From assembly GCF_010994755.1 (NCBI RefSeq), contig NZ_WHSB02000003.1, positions 558,001 to 622,000 on the forward strand: a stretch of 64,000 nt of DNA, read 5' to 3'. This stretch comes from Shinella lacus (GTDB taxonomy: Bacteria > Pseudomonadota > Alphaproteobacteria > Rhizobiales > Rhizobiaceae). Below, one piece after another: positions 44,536-52,893 of the stretch. Each line of letters starts with the position of its first letter. Within the stretch, counting starts at the first letter, position 1. The notes under the pieces are model-generated. The model searched no databases. It saw nothing but the letters and a program-made list of their open reading frames with translations, and was not told the DNA's origin. Made by a program: the position numbers and the translations under genes.

Positions 44536-47085
44536 ATGGCGACGCTGGATGTCTATCGACAGAAACGGGATTTCAAGACGACCGCCGAGCCGAAGGGCCG
44601 CAAGGGGCGCAAGAGCGGCAACAGCTTCGTCATCCAGAAACATGACGCGACCCGCCTGCACTACGATTTCCGACTCGAAATGGACGGTGTGTTGAAAAGC
44701 TGGGCGGTGACGCGCGGCCCGAGCCTGGTGCCGAGCGAAAAGCGGCTCGCCGTGCATGTCGAGGACCATCCGCTGGCCTATGGCGACTTTGAAGGCACGA
44801 TCCCCAAGGGCGAATATGGCGGCGGTACGGTGATCGTCTGGGATCGCGGGACCTGGCAGCCGCTTGGCGATGCAAAGAAGGCCTATGCCAAGGGGCATCT
44901 AGAATTCGAGCTCGATGGCGAGAAACTGCATGGCCGCTGGCATCTCGTGCGCATGCAGGGCAAGCCGGGCGAGAAACGCGAGAACTGGCTGCTGATCAAA
45001 GGCGACGACGAGTTCGCCATGCCGGACGGCGAGGACGGCCTTCTTAACGAGCGGCCGGAATCGGTGAAGACGGGACGGGAGATCGCGGACGTCGCCAGTG
45101 AGGCGCCGGGCTGGTCGTCGAAGACGGGGCGCATCCGGAAATCTGCAAAGCCGAAAGCGGCCGAGAAGGCAAAGCCGGAGGTCAAGACGGCCCCCGTGCC
45201 CGATCCCTCCGGCCTCAAGGGCGCCCGCAAGGCAAAGCTTCCGGATTTCCTGCCGCCGACGCTGGCGACGCTTGCTGCAGCGCCGCCCGCCGGCGAACGA
45301 TGGCTGCATGAAATCAAGTTCGACGGCTACCGTCTTCAAGCCCGCATCGAGGCCGGCCGGGTGAGGCTCCTCACCCGCAGCGGCTTGGACTGGACGAAGA
45401 AATTCGGCAAGGCTGTGCCGGAGGCGCTGCGCGACCTGCCGATCGGCACGGCGATCATCGATGGCGAACTGGTCGTCGAAACCGCCGCCGGTGCTTCCGA
45501 TTTCTCCGCCCTCCAGGCCGATCTCAGCGAAGGGCGTGACGACCGCTTCATCTTCTATGTGTTCGATATTCTCTACCTTGACGGCTACGACCTGACGCGC
45601 CTGCCGCTGGACGAGCGAAAATCCGTGCTCAACGCGCTCGTGCCCGGCACGGAGGGCACGCTGCGTTACAGCGGCCATTTCGACGAGAACGGCGCGCTCG
45701 TGCTGCGCCATGCCTGCCGGCTGAGCCTCGAAGGCGTCGTTTCCAAACTGCGCGACGCGCCCTATCGTGGCGGGCGCAGCAAGAGCTGGATCAAATCGAA
45801 ATGTTCGGCCCGGCAGGAGTTCGTGGTGGGCGGTTTCGTGCCCTCCTCGGTATCGCGCCAGGCGATCGGCTCGCTGGTACTCGGCGTCTACAAGAACGGC
45901 AAGCTCGAACCGGTCGGCCGTGTCGGAACCGGGTTCAGCGCCTCGGTCGCCGCCGATCTCTTCAAGCGGTTGAACCGCATGCGGACGGACGAAAGCCCGT
46001 TCGGCCGGCCGCTGACGGCGGATGAGGCGCGGCAGGCGCGATATGTGCGGCCGGAACTGGTGGCGGAGGTCGAATTTCGCGCCTGGACGGCCGACGGCCA
46101 TCTGCGGCATGCTTCCTTCCGCGGTTTGAGGGAAGACAAGCCCGCAACGGAGGTCGTCGCCGAAGTGCCCAGATCGAAAACCACCCCGAAAGACGAAAAG
46201 CCGCAGCGCCGCACCGTGCGCCTCACCCATCCTGACCGGGTCTACTGGCCCGACGAGGGCGTCACCAAGGAGGGTCTTGCGGATTATTACACCGAGGTCT
46301 GGCGCTATATCGCCCCGCATATCGTCGGCCGGCCGCTCGCGCTGTTGCGCGCGCCAAGCGGCATCGACGGCCAGACCTTCTTCCAGAAACACGCCTGGAA
46401 GGGCATCAACGCGAATATCGTCGAGGTGCAGGATCCGGCGGAGAAGGATGACGAGCCCTATGTCGCGATCAACGATCTCGACGGGCTGCTGGGTCTCGTG
46501 CAGTCGGCTACGCTGGAGATCCACCCCTGGGGCTCGACCCTTGCCGACTGGGAACGGCCCGATCGCATCATCATGGATCTCGATCCCGGCGACGGCGTGG
46601 ACTGGCCCGCGATCATCGAGGCGGCGGAGGAAACCCGTAAGCGCCTCGAAACCGCGGGGCTCAACGCCTTCGTCAAGACCTCCGGCGGCAAGGGCCTGCA
46701 CGTCGTCGCGCCGCTGAAACCTTCCGCTCAGTGGCCGGCGGTGAAGGCCTTCTGCAAGGGCATTGCCGACGCCATGGCGAAGGACAGCCCGGACAAATAT
46801 GTCTCGACCATCACCAAGTCGAAGCGCAGCGGCAAGATCCTCATCGACTACCTGCGCAACCAGCGCGGCATGACGGCGGTCGCGCCGTATTCCACCCGCG
46901 CCCGTCGCGGTGCCGCCGTGTCGATGCCGCTTGCCTGGAACGAGCTCAGCCCGGATATCGGCCCCGCATATTTCACCGTCGAAAACACGCCGACGCGGCT
47001 CCAGGCGCTCGACGCCGATCCCTGGGCGGAGTTCAAGGCGGCGGCGGAGCCGCTGAAGGCTGCAAAGGGCAAGGCGAAGGGTTGA
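44536..47085 (+). CDS. ligD: LigD: multifunctional NHEJ ATP-dependent DNA ligase (PE-LIG-POL)
   Basis: An 849-residue enzyme. Residues about 30-160 are the 3'-phosphoesterase (HDATRLHYDFRLEMDG, HVEDHPLAYGDFEG). Residues about 240-540 are the ligase with adenylated lysine K261 in EIKFDGYR, followed by GVVSKL and the OB fold. Residues 559-840 are the primase-like polymerase (LTHPDRVYWP, metal-site DLDPGDGVDW). All three modules appear intact. It repairs double-strand breaks with Ku by trimming, filling and sealing ends. It is 2 bp downstream of ku and converges with the second ku gene. Confidence 0.95.
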   Translation: MATLDVYRQKRDFKTTAEPKGRKGRKSGNSFVIQKHDATRLHYDFRLEMDGVLKSWAVTRGPSLVPSEKRLAVHVEDHPLAYGDFEGTIPKGEYGGGTVIVWDRGTWQPLGDAKKAYAKGHLEFELDGEKLHGRWHLVRMQGKPGEKRENWLLIKGDDEFAMPDGEDGLLNERPESVKTGREIADVASEAPGWSSKTGRIRKSAKPKAAEKAKPEVKTAPVPDPSGLKGARKAKLPDFLPPTLATLAAAPPAGERWLHEIKFDGYRLQARIEAGRVRLLTRSGLDWTKKFGKAVPEALRDLPIGTAIIDGELVVETAAGASDFSALQADLSEGRDDRFIFYVFDILYLDGYDLTRLPLDERKSVLNALVPGTEGTLRYSGHFDENGALVLRHACRLSLEGVVSKLRDAPYRGGRSKSWIKSKCSARQEFVVGGFVPSSVSRQAIGSLVLGVYKNGKLEPVGRVGTGFSASVAADLFKRLNRMRTDESPFGRPLTADEARQARYVRPELVAEVEFRAWTADGHLRHASFRGLREDKPATEVVAEVPRSKTTPKDEKPQRRTVRLTHPDRVYWPDEGVTKEGLADYYTEVWRYIAPHIVGRPLALLRAPSGIDGQTFFQKHAWKGINANIVEVQDPAEKDDEPYVAINDLDGLLGLVQSATLEIHPWGSTLADWERPDRIIMDLDPGDGVDWPAIIEAAEETRKRLETAGLNAFVKTSGGKGLHVVAPLKPSAQWPAVKAFCKGIADAMAKDSPDKYVSTITKSKRSGKILIDYLRNQRGMTAVAPYSTRARRGAAVSMPLAWNELSPDIGPAYFTVENTPTRLQALDADPWAEFKAAAEPLKAAKGKAKG

Positions 47086-47088
47086 GGG

Positions 47089-47886
47089 CTACTTGCCCTT
47101 GCCCTCGGCCTTGATGCTCTTGCGCAGCGCATCCATGATGTTGATGACATTGCCGGAGGTCGGCGGGGGCGTCTTCGCCTTGGCCGGGCGCTTGCGGCCC
47201 TTCTTCTTCGTGGCGATGATGTCGAGAAGGCGGTCCTGCACCGGGTCGTCCGCCATTTTCGGATCCCACGGCTTCGTGCGCTCCTTGATGAGCGTCTTGA
47301 CCAAGCTTAGCGCCTTGGCCTCCGGTTTGCCCGCCTTCATTCCCATAAAATAGTCCTTCTCCTCGCGCACCTCGTCGCCGTAGCGCAGCGTCCACAGCAC
47401 GATGCCCTTGCCCCGCGGCTCCAGCATCACTGCGCGCTCGCGGCGATAGAGCACCAGCCGGGAAATGCCGACCGTGCCGGTCGCCGCCATCGCCTCGCGG
47501 ATCACCGAAAACGCCTCTTCCCCGACAGTATCGTTCGGCACGAGAAAGTGCGGCGCGTCGTACCAGATCCATTCGATCGTCTCGCGGGGCACGAAGGTCT
47601 CGATGTCGATCGTGCGGGTGCTTTCGAGCGCTACTGCCTCGATCTCCTCGTCCTCCAGCATGACGTAATCGTCCTCGCCACGCGGATAGCCCTTCACCTC
47701 GTCGTCCTCGCCGACCGCCTTGCCGGTAACGCCATCGACGTAGCGGCTGACGACGGGATTGCCGGTCTTGCCGTTCAGCGTGCGGAAACGCACCTTGTCC
47801 TCCTCGGAAATCGCCGGCGTCATCGCCACCGGGCAGGTGACGAGCGAGAGCTTGAGATAGCCCTTCCAGAAGGAGCGCGGCGCCAT
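47089..47886 (-). CDS. ku: Ku protein, second copy
   Basis: A 265-residue Ku. The start MAPRSFWKGYLKLSLVTCPV is typical; the body has VKGYPRGEDDYVMLEDEEIE and WIWYDAPHFLVPND. The C-terminal tail is shorter and ends in INIMDALRKSIKAEGKGK, the conserved LigD-contact segment. It differs strongly from the first copy in the middle, so the two may form a heterodimer, as shown for Ku3/Ku4 of Sinorhizobium. The ATG overlaps the stop of the 73-residue gene upstream by ATGA. Confidence 0.94.
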   Translation of the reverse strand: MAPRSFWKGYLKLSLVTCPVAMTPAISEEDKVRFRTLNGKTGNPVVSRYVDGVTGKAVGEDDEVKGYPRGEDDYVMLEDEEIEAVALESTRTIDIETFVPRETIEWIWYDAPHFLVPNDTVGEEAFSVIREAMAATGTVGISRLVLYRRERAVMLEPRGKGIVLWTLRYGDEVREEKDYFMGMKAGKPEAKALSLVKTLIKERTKPWDPKMADDPVQDRLLDIIATKKKGRKRPAKAKTPPPTSGNVINIMDALRKSIKAEGKGK

Positions 47887-48107
47887 CAGCTTTTCCTCTC
47901 GATCGGCAGGTGCTTGGAGAGCGCAAACCGTTCGGCGAACGCGATATCCTCCTGCGTGACGATCGGGATCGGGTCGGACAGGATCGCCATCAGCGTTTCG
48001 CGCGAAATGGAATCCTCCTCTAATACCTCCAGTAGGGCGCCGCGGGTTTCGCGCTCGGCGCGCAGAAGCGCGGCCAGCGCCAGGATCAGGCGGTCCTTGT
48101 TGTCCAT
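47886..48107 (-). CDS. Small protein encoded directly upstream of the second ku
   Basis: A 73-residue, largely helical, charged protein (LAALLRAERETRGALLEVLEE) with no signal peptide. The ATG at 48107 follows GGAGATACTCGCC. Its stop overlaps the ku start as ATGA, so the two are translationally coupled. I do not recognise the family. It could be a Ku accessory or regulatory factor; that is inference from coupling only. Confidence 0.65.
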   Translation of the reverse strand: MDNKDRLILALAALLRAERETRGALLEVLEEDSISRETLMAILSDPIPIVTQEDIAFAERFALSKHLPIERKS

Positions 48108-48224
48108 GGCGAGTATCTCCGTTCGACCCCCTAATGCGGCATGGCGCCGTCGGTTCCCGGAACATTCGGTCGCGTGGGCAGTTTCGCGGTATAAAGACGC
48201 TGGAACACGGTGAACGAGGTCGAG

Positions 48225-48746
48225 ATGACGAACCCGGAGATGCATTTCTTCCCCGCCAGCGAGTGGGTGCCGAACCATCCGTTCCTGCCGGTCCTCGTTT
48301 ACAGGCAGGTTTTTGACGCTGCGGAGAGGGATCGCGCGCATGGCTTCGAACGCCGATTTTCCGATGCCGGATGGCAAGGCCTCTGGCGCAACGGCGTCTT
48401 CTCCTATCAGCACTATCATGTCGGGGCGCATGAGGTGCTCGGCATCGCCGAAGGCAAGGCCGAACTGTTGATCGGCGGGCCTGATGGCGCCACGCTGGAG
48501 GTGCGCGCGGGCGATTGCCTGGTGCTTCCGGCCGGCACCGGCCATATGCGGATTTCCGCCAGCGACGATTTCCTCGTGGTCGGGGGCTATCCACAGGGCC
48601 AGCACGCCGATATCGAGACGGCGGCGGCCACACCGGGCGAGTTGAAGATCATCGCCAGCCTGCCCGTTCCCCACAGCGATCCGCTCTATGGCGCCGCCGG
48701 GCCGCTGGTTTCCCTCTGGAAAGAGGCATCCGGCAGCCCGGACTAA
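48225..48746 (+). CDS. Cupin-domain protein
   Basis: A 173-residue single-barrel cupin. The metal-site motif is HYHVGAHEVLGIAEG, with the second half GDCLVLPAGTGHMR. This is the layout of small mono-cupins that bind a metal and a sugar, acid or hydroxyl compound; the function is unassigned. I chose the ATG at 48225 after GAGGTCGAG. The stop overlaps the convergent PPC-domain gene by 4 bases. Confidence 0.85.
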   Translation: MTNPEMHFFPASEWVPNHPFLPVLVYRQVFDAAERDRAHGFERRFSDAGWQGLWRNGVFSYQHYHVGAHEVLGIAEGKAELLIGGPDGATLEVRAGDCLVLPAGTGHMRISASDDFLVVGGYPQGQHADIETAAATPGELKIIASLPVPHSDPLYGAAGPLVSLWKEASGSPD

Positions 48747-49183
48747 CCGAGGTCGATGAGGGCGATGCCGAGATCGGCGCGGTGTTTGCGCCTGAGATCG
48801 GCCGGCGTTTCCCGCAGAATGACTTCCAGCGTCGGCCGCACGTAGCCTTCCAGGAAATGACCGCCCTTCGTGCTGCCGTCGGAAAGGCCCAGCACGACAT
48901 GCAGATGCGGGCTCGCCTTGCCTTCGTCGTCGATCGCGATATCGCCGAGCATGCTCAGCACCTCCGACTGGACCGCGACGGGGATCTTCTCGTAGCTCTT
49001 CGTCTCGAAGTCGAAGAAGGCGATCGTCGCCGAACGAAACGCGCCGATCGCGGTGATCGAAGCGGCCGTAACGCCCTCTCTTTCTGCGAAGTCGACGATG
49101 CAGCGGAAGGCCTCGTCCCCCTCGTCGAGAACGAGAATGAAGGTGCGTTCACCCGCGTCGCTGGCCAGAAGTTTGTGTTTCAT
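48743..49183 (-). CDS. PPC (DUF296) domain protein
   Basis: A 146-residue PPC-domain protein. The beta-sheet core with ITAIGAFRSATIAFFD and the metal-binding histidines in PHLHVVLG match bacterial stand-alone PPC/DUF296 proteins, which form trimers; in plants the domain joins AT-hooks. No AT-hook is present here. The function is unknown. It is 56 bp upstream of nothing in its own direction except the cupin, with which it converges. Confidence 0.85.
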   Translation of the reverse strand: MKHKLLASDAGERTFILVLDEGDEAFRCIVDFAEREGVTAASITAIGAFRSATIAFFDFETKSYEKIPVAVQSEVLSMLGDIAIDDEGKASPHLHVVLGLSDGSTKGGHFLEGYVRPTLEVILRETPADLRRKHRADLGIALIDLG

Positions 49184-49239
49184 CGTTGTCTCCCTTTGCC
49201 GAAGGGGAAAGGCGCCAAGGCCGCTTCTGTTCCGGATGA

Positions 49240-50052
49240 TCAGGAGGCGGACGCGGCCCTTTGCTCGTGCGCAGTGGCGATGGTGGCGAGCGCGGAGCGG
49301 ATGGCCGAGGGCGACGAGGCTTTGGCGAGCGCGCAGGTGGCCGTGGAAAGCGAGCCGACCCGGATCGACTGCCCGCCGCGCGCATTTGCCAGCGCAAACA
49401 TGGATTCGTCCGTCAGGTCGTCGCCGATCGTGATGGGCAGGCGGCCGGCGAAGGCGGGCTCTTCGAGATAGGAGGCGACCGCGTCGCCCTTGTCGGCGCG
49501 GGCGGGACGGATTTCGAAGACCATCTTGCCGGGTTGCAGCACCCAGTCGGGCCCCGCCTCGTCCGCAAGGTGGCGCATCATCGTTTCGAGGGCGGTGTCA
49601 TAGGCGGGCGCCAGCCGGTAATGCGCGGCGACGGCCGCCCCCTTGTCCTCGATCAGCACGCCCTCCATCCAGGCCGTCTGCTCGACGAGGCGCTGTTTCA
49701 GCGCGGTGAAGGCAGGCGTTTGCGTGACGATCGAAGTCTCGCCGTCAGCGCCCCGGAATTCCGCGCCGTGCAGGCCGGCGATCGGGAAGCGGAAGGGTGC
49801 GAAGAGCCCGTCCGCATAGGGCAGGCTGCGTCCCGTCACCAGCGCCAGCGCGCCGCGCAACCGGGCGGAGACGGCATCCAGGGTGCCGGGCAGCGACAGC
49901 GGCACCTGGATGGCATCCGGCGTCGTCGCGAGATCGATGAGGGTGCCGTCGATGTCGAGGAAGAGCGCCCAGCGGTCGGGCTCCTCGACCAGACGGCGGA
50001 TGAGATGGCGGGTTGCGGCATCGGACGGCCGCAATTTTTCCTGTTCGCTCAT
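49240..50052 (-). CDS. otsB: Trehalose-6-phosphate phosphatase
   Basis: A 270-residue HAD-family phosphatase converting trehalose-6-phosphate to trehalose. HAD motif I is FLDIDGTLIDL with its nucleophile Asp, motif II ALVTGRSL, motif III lysine in the LQPGKMVFEI/RPARADKG region, and motif IV ITIGDDLTDESMF. I chose the ATG at 50052; a longer frame up to 50148 reads into the divergent promoter. No otsA is in the window. It is divergent from the ROK gene by 113 bp. Confidence 0.92.
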   Translation of the reverse strand: MSEQEKLRPSDAATRHLIRRLVEEPDRWALFLDIDGTLIDLATTPDAIQVPLSLPGTLDAVSARLRGALALVTGRSLPYADGLFAPFRFPIAGLHGAEFRGADGETSIVTQTPAFTALKQRLVEQTAWMEGVLIEDKGAAVAAHYRLAPAYDTALETMMRHLADEAGPDWVLQPGKMVFEIRPARADKGDAVASYLEEPAFAGRLPITIGDDLTDESMFALANARGGQSIRVGSLSTATCALAKASSPSAIRSALATIATAHEQRAASAS

Positions 50053-50165
50053 CGACCAGCAAGTAGATCGCGATTGCCTCCCGGCAAGGGCAGATGTTCG
50101 CGCTCCCGGCAGGAACAAGTTTTTCCCGGGCGCATTGTGGTCTCGCATCGAACAAAGGAACGGAC

Positions 50166-51239
50166 ATGGCCAAACAGAAATCGCGACCGGTCGAGGAGAA
50201 CGAGGCGCCCGTCACCCACGGGGCGGAAGAGCTGCCGACGGTGACCGTCGCAAGCTACAATCTCGAACGGCGCGACAAGGACGGCTTCATCGGCGACCGG
50301 GCCAACAAGGGCGCCTTCCGCGACGCGATCAACGACTGGCGCAAGCGGGTTCGCGAAGGCGGCGACGATCCGCTCGGCGGCGTTCCGACAGACGATCTCT
50401 CGAAGAAGGAGGTCGATGCGCTGCTGAAGGACCCGGAATCGGAGGCGGCCGCTCTCGTGATGGCGGCGATCGGCGACTTCGCGAAGACGCTCGCGGACGT
50501 GCTTGCCCGCTACATGAAGGAAGATTCGTGGAAGGATACCGAAACGATCGCCGTGGGCGGCGGCTTTCGCGACAGCAAGGTCGGCATGATGGCAATTGCG
50601 CGCGCCCAGATCCTGCTCAAGGCGGAAGGCCTGAAGGTGGCGCTGACGCCGATCGCCCACCATCCGGACGAGGCGGGGCTCATCGGCGCCGTGCACCTCA
50701 TTCCCTCCTGGATGCTGAAGGGGCACGACGCGATCCTCGCCGTCGATATCGGCGGCACGAACATCCGCGCCGGTGTCGTCAAGCTCAACCTCGGCGAAAA
50801 GGCGGATTTCTCCAAGGCCAAGGTCTGGAAGTCCGAACTTTGGCGCCATGCCGATGATGAGCCCCGCCGCACCGCGACCATCGAATATCTGGTCCGCATG
50901 ATCGAGGCGCTGATCGCCAAGGCCGAGAAGGCCAAGCTGGCGCTGGCGCCCGTCATCGGCATCGGCTGCCCCGGCATCATCGCAGCGGATGGGTCGATTG
51001 CCCGCGGTGGGCAGAACCTGCCGGGCGGCAATTGGGAAAGCACGCATTTCAACCTGCCGGAGGCGCTGCGTACCGCCATTCCGCGCATCACCGACCAGCC
51101 GACCTTCGTCATCATGCACAACGATGCCGTCGTTCAGGGCCTTTCGGAGGTGCCGCGCATGAAGGACGTCAAAAGCTGGGCCGCGGTGACGATCGGCACC
51201 GGGCTCGGCAATGCCAGCTTCGTCAACAAGAAAAGCTAG
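50166..51239 (+). CDS. ROK-family protein with circularly permuted motif order
   Basis: A 357-residue protein. ROK hallmarks are present but in an unusual order. The part that normally ends a ROK protein comes first: TIAVGGGF (G131-G133) and HPDEAGLIGAVHL (about 167-178). The part that normally begins one follows: AVDIGGTN with D194, GIGCPGII (265-272), the catalytic-type HNDA with D320, and IGTGLGNASF at 344-352, where the protein ends. The zinc motif that usually follows GTGLG (GH...CxCGxxGCxE) is missing. Family members are sugar kinases or repressors; no helix-turn-helix is seen. Activity is therefore uncertain. The ATG follows AAAGGAACGGAC. Confidence 0.85.
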   Translation: MAKQKSRPVEENEAPVTHGAEELPTVTVASYNLERRDKDGFIGDRANKGAFRDAINDWRKRVREGGDDPLGGVPTDDLSKKEVDALLKDPESEAAALVMAAIGDFAKTLADVLARYMKEDSWKDTETIAVGGGFRDSKVGMMAIARAQILLKAEGLKVALTPIAHHPDEAGLIGAVHLIPSWMLKGHDAILAVDIGGTNIRAGVVKLNLGEKADFSKAKVWKSELWRHADDEPRRTATIEYLVRMIEALIAKAEKAKLALAPVIGIGCPGIIAADGSIARGGQNLPGGNWESTHFNLPEALRTAIPRITDQPTFVIMHNDAVVQGLSEVPRMKDVKSWAAVTIGTGLGNASFVNKKS

Positions 51240-52054
51240 CGCGCGAAGGCGAGCGGGCGGCCGGAGGATTGCTGGCGTACCACATCCATGGCGACACCGA
51301 AGATGCGATCGAGTTCTGCCGGCGTCATGATGCTCTCCGGCGTGCCGATCGAGACCACCTCGCCACCCCGCAAGGCGACGATGTCGTCGCAGTAGCGTGC
51401 CGCCATGTTGACGTCGTGCAGCACGGTGACGATGGTGACGTTCTTCTGCGTTGTCAGGTCGCGCACCAGCGAGAGAACCTCGATCTGATGGGCGATGTCG
51501 AGGGCGGAGATCGGCTCGTCGAGCAGCATGCAGCGGGCGTCCTGGGCCACCAGCATGGCGATCCAGGCGCGCTGGCGTTCGCCGCCCGAAAGGCTGTCGA
51601 CCAGGCGATCGGCGAGCGGGCCGAGATGGGTCAGTTCGATCGCTTCTTCGACCTTGCGGCGATCCTCGGCAGAAAACCGGCCAAGCGCGCCGTGCCAGGG
51701 ATAACGGCCGAGCGCCACCAGTTCCTTCACCAGCATGCCCGGCGCCAGCGGCAGGGACTGCGGCAGGTGGGCGAGGCGACGCGCCAGCGGGCGGCGGTCC
51801 CAGCTTTCGAGCGGCTGGTCCTCGAAGCGGATGCGGCCCGATGTCGGCGTGGCAAGCCGGCCGAGAAGTTTCAGCAGCGTCGACTTGCCCGATCCGTTAT
51901 GGCCGATCAGCGCGACCGAGCGACCTTCGACGATCTCCAGTGAGATGGAGCGCAGCAGCGCCCGCCCCTCCAGTTCCATGCCGACATCGTGCAGGGAGAA
52001 CACGGAGGCCGGAGCGGTGGAAGGTCTGGTTGCGTGTGCCGCCGATGCGCTCAT
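51236..52054 (-). CDS. Iron-siderophore/heme-type ABC ATPase (FhuC/FecE-like)
   Basis: A 272-residue ATPase of the FecCD-type importers. Motifs are Walker A GHNGSGKST, Q-loop LPQSLPLAPGM, signature LSGGERQRAWIAM, Walker B MLLDEPISALD and H-loop VLHDVNMAARYCDD, the latter typical of siderophore ATPases. I chose the ATG at 52054 since longer openings run through an iron-responsive operator. No permease or binding-protein gene is beside it, so its partners must be encoded elsewhere. It converges with the ROK gene with a 4-bp overlap. Confidence 0.9.
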   Translation of the reverse strand: MSASAAHATRPSTAPASVFSLHDVGMELEGRALLRSISLEIVEGRSVALIGHNGSGKSTLLKLLGRLATPTSGRIRFEDQPLESWDRRPLARRLAHLPQSLPLAPGMLVKELVALGRYPWHGALGRFSAEDRRKVEEAIELTHLGPLADRLVDSLSGGERQRAWIAMLVAQDARCMLLDEPISALDIAHQIEVLSLVRDLTTQKNVTIVTVLHDVNMAARYCDDIVALRGGEVVSIGTPESIMTPAELDRIFGVAMDVVRQQSSGRPLAFAR

Positions 52055-52071
52055 GGAAAGCAGATCCTCGC

Positions 52072-52096
52072 AAATATGATTTGCGCTTTCATATTT
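52072..52096 (-). promoter_or_regulatory. IRO-box-like (RirA-type) iron-responsive operator
   Basis: AAATATGA-N9-TCATATTT forms perfect 8-bp arms and contains TGA-N9-TCA, the IRO consensus for the rhizobial iron regulator RirA. It lies 17 bp before the ATPase ATG. The pattern is seen directly; control by RirA is inference from known rhizobial biology. Confidence 0.65.
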
Positions 52097-52136
52097 TCGC
52101 GCGCGCGGCTCGGCAAGCGCCAAGTTGCGGGGAATG

Positions 52137-52883
52137 TCATGCGGCCCGCTGCTTGCGGACGAGATAGATGCCCGCGAGGCTCATCACGGCCAGCGCATAC
52201 CAGGTGAGCGCGTAGACGAGATGGCTGTTGCGGAAGGCGACGACGGTGAGCCCGCCGACCGGCAGGCCGCCCGGATTGGGCGTCGCGTCCGCATCGATGA
52301 AGTAGGGCGCGACATTGCTCAGGCCTTTGGCGGCAGCGATGGCGACGATATCGCGGGAGAACCACCGGTCGTTTGCCGGATCGTTGGCGCGCAGGAAGCC
52401 GCCGCCGGGTTCGCTGAGGCGCAGTAGGCCGGTCACGGTCACGGGACCGGCGGCAATCTCGCTTGCCACGCGCGCGGCGGGATCGCGCTTCTCGGCGGGC
52501 ACGAAGCCGCGGTTGATGACGATGGTCGATTCATCCGGCAGAAGGAGCGGCGTCAGCACCCAGATGCCGGCGCCGCGCTCCGTCACGGCCTGCACCAGCA
52601 CCGTCTTGTCGTGCTGGAAGAGGCCGGTGGCGGTAACGTGGCGGTATTCGTCCTTTTCCGGGCCGATCGCCGGCCACTCCGCCCCGCCCGGTGCCGGCAC
52701 GGGATCGGCGTGGACGCGGCTTTCGACGCGCGCAATGAGGTCAAGCTTCCAGAACAGCCGCTGCACCTGCCAGGTGCCGAGCGCAAGGAATACGGCGACG
52801 AGGACGAGCAGGAAGCCCGTGAGAAGCCATTTGGCGCGCGAGGAGGAGGCGCCCTCCCCTGCGGCTTGCGGGTCAACGGTCAT
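52137..52883 (-). CDS. SURF1-family oxidase assembly protein
   Basis: A 248-residue protein with two membrane anchors, near 18-38 (WLLTGFLLVLVAVFLALGTW) and near 222-240, enclosing a periplasmic domain. LGTWQVQRLFWKLDLI, IVINRGFVP and LVYALTWYALAVMSLAG are SURF1 signatures. SURF1 proteins help insert heme into oxidase subunit I. As the last gene after cyoD, it probably serves this quinol oxidase. Confidence 0.92.
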   Translation of the reverse strand: MTVDPQAAGEGASSSRAKWLLTGFLLVLVAVFLALGTWQVQRLFWKLDLIARVESRVHADPVPAPGGAEWPAIGPEKDEYRHVTATGLFQHDKTVLVQAVTERGAGIWVLTPLLLPDESTIVINRGFVPAEKRDPAARVASEIAAGPVTVTGLLRLSEPGGGFLRANDPANDRWFSRDIVAIAAAKGLSNVAPYFIDADATPNPGGLPVGGLTVVAFRNSHLVYALTWYALAVMSLAGIYLVRKQRAA

Positions 52884-52893
52884 GGCGCCCTCG

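Noticed and set aside
52055-52123. Longer start for the siderophore-type ATPase
   Set aside because: The extension would translate the IRO-box operator, and the ATG at 52054 has a GAGGATC site.
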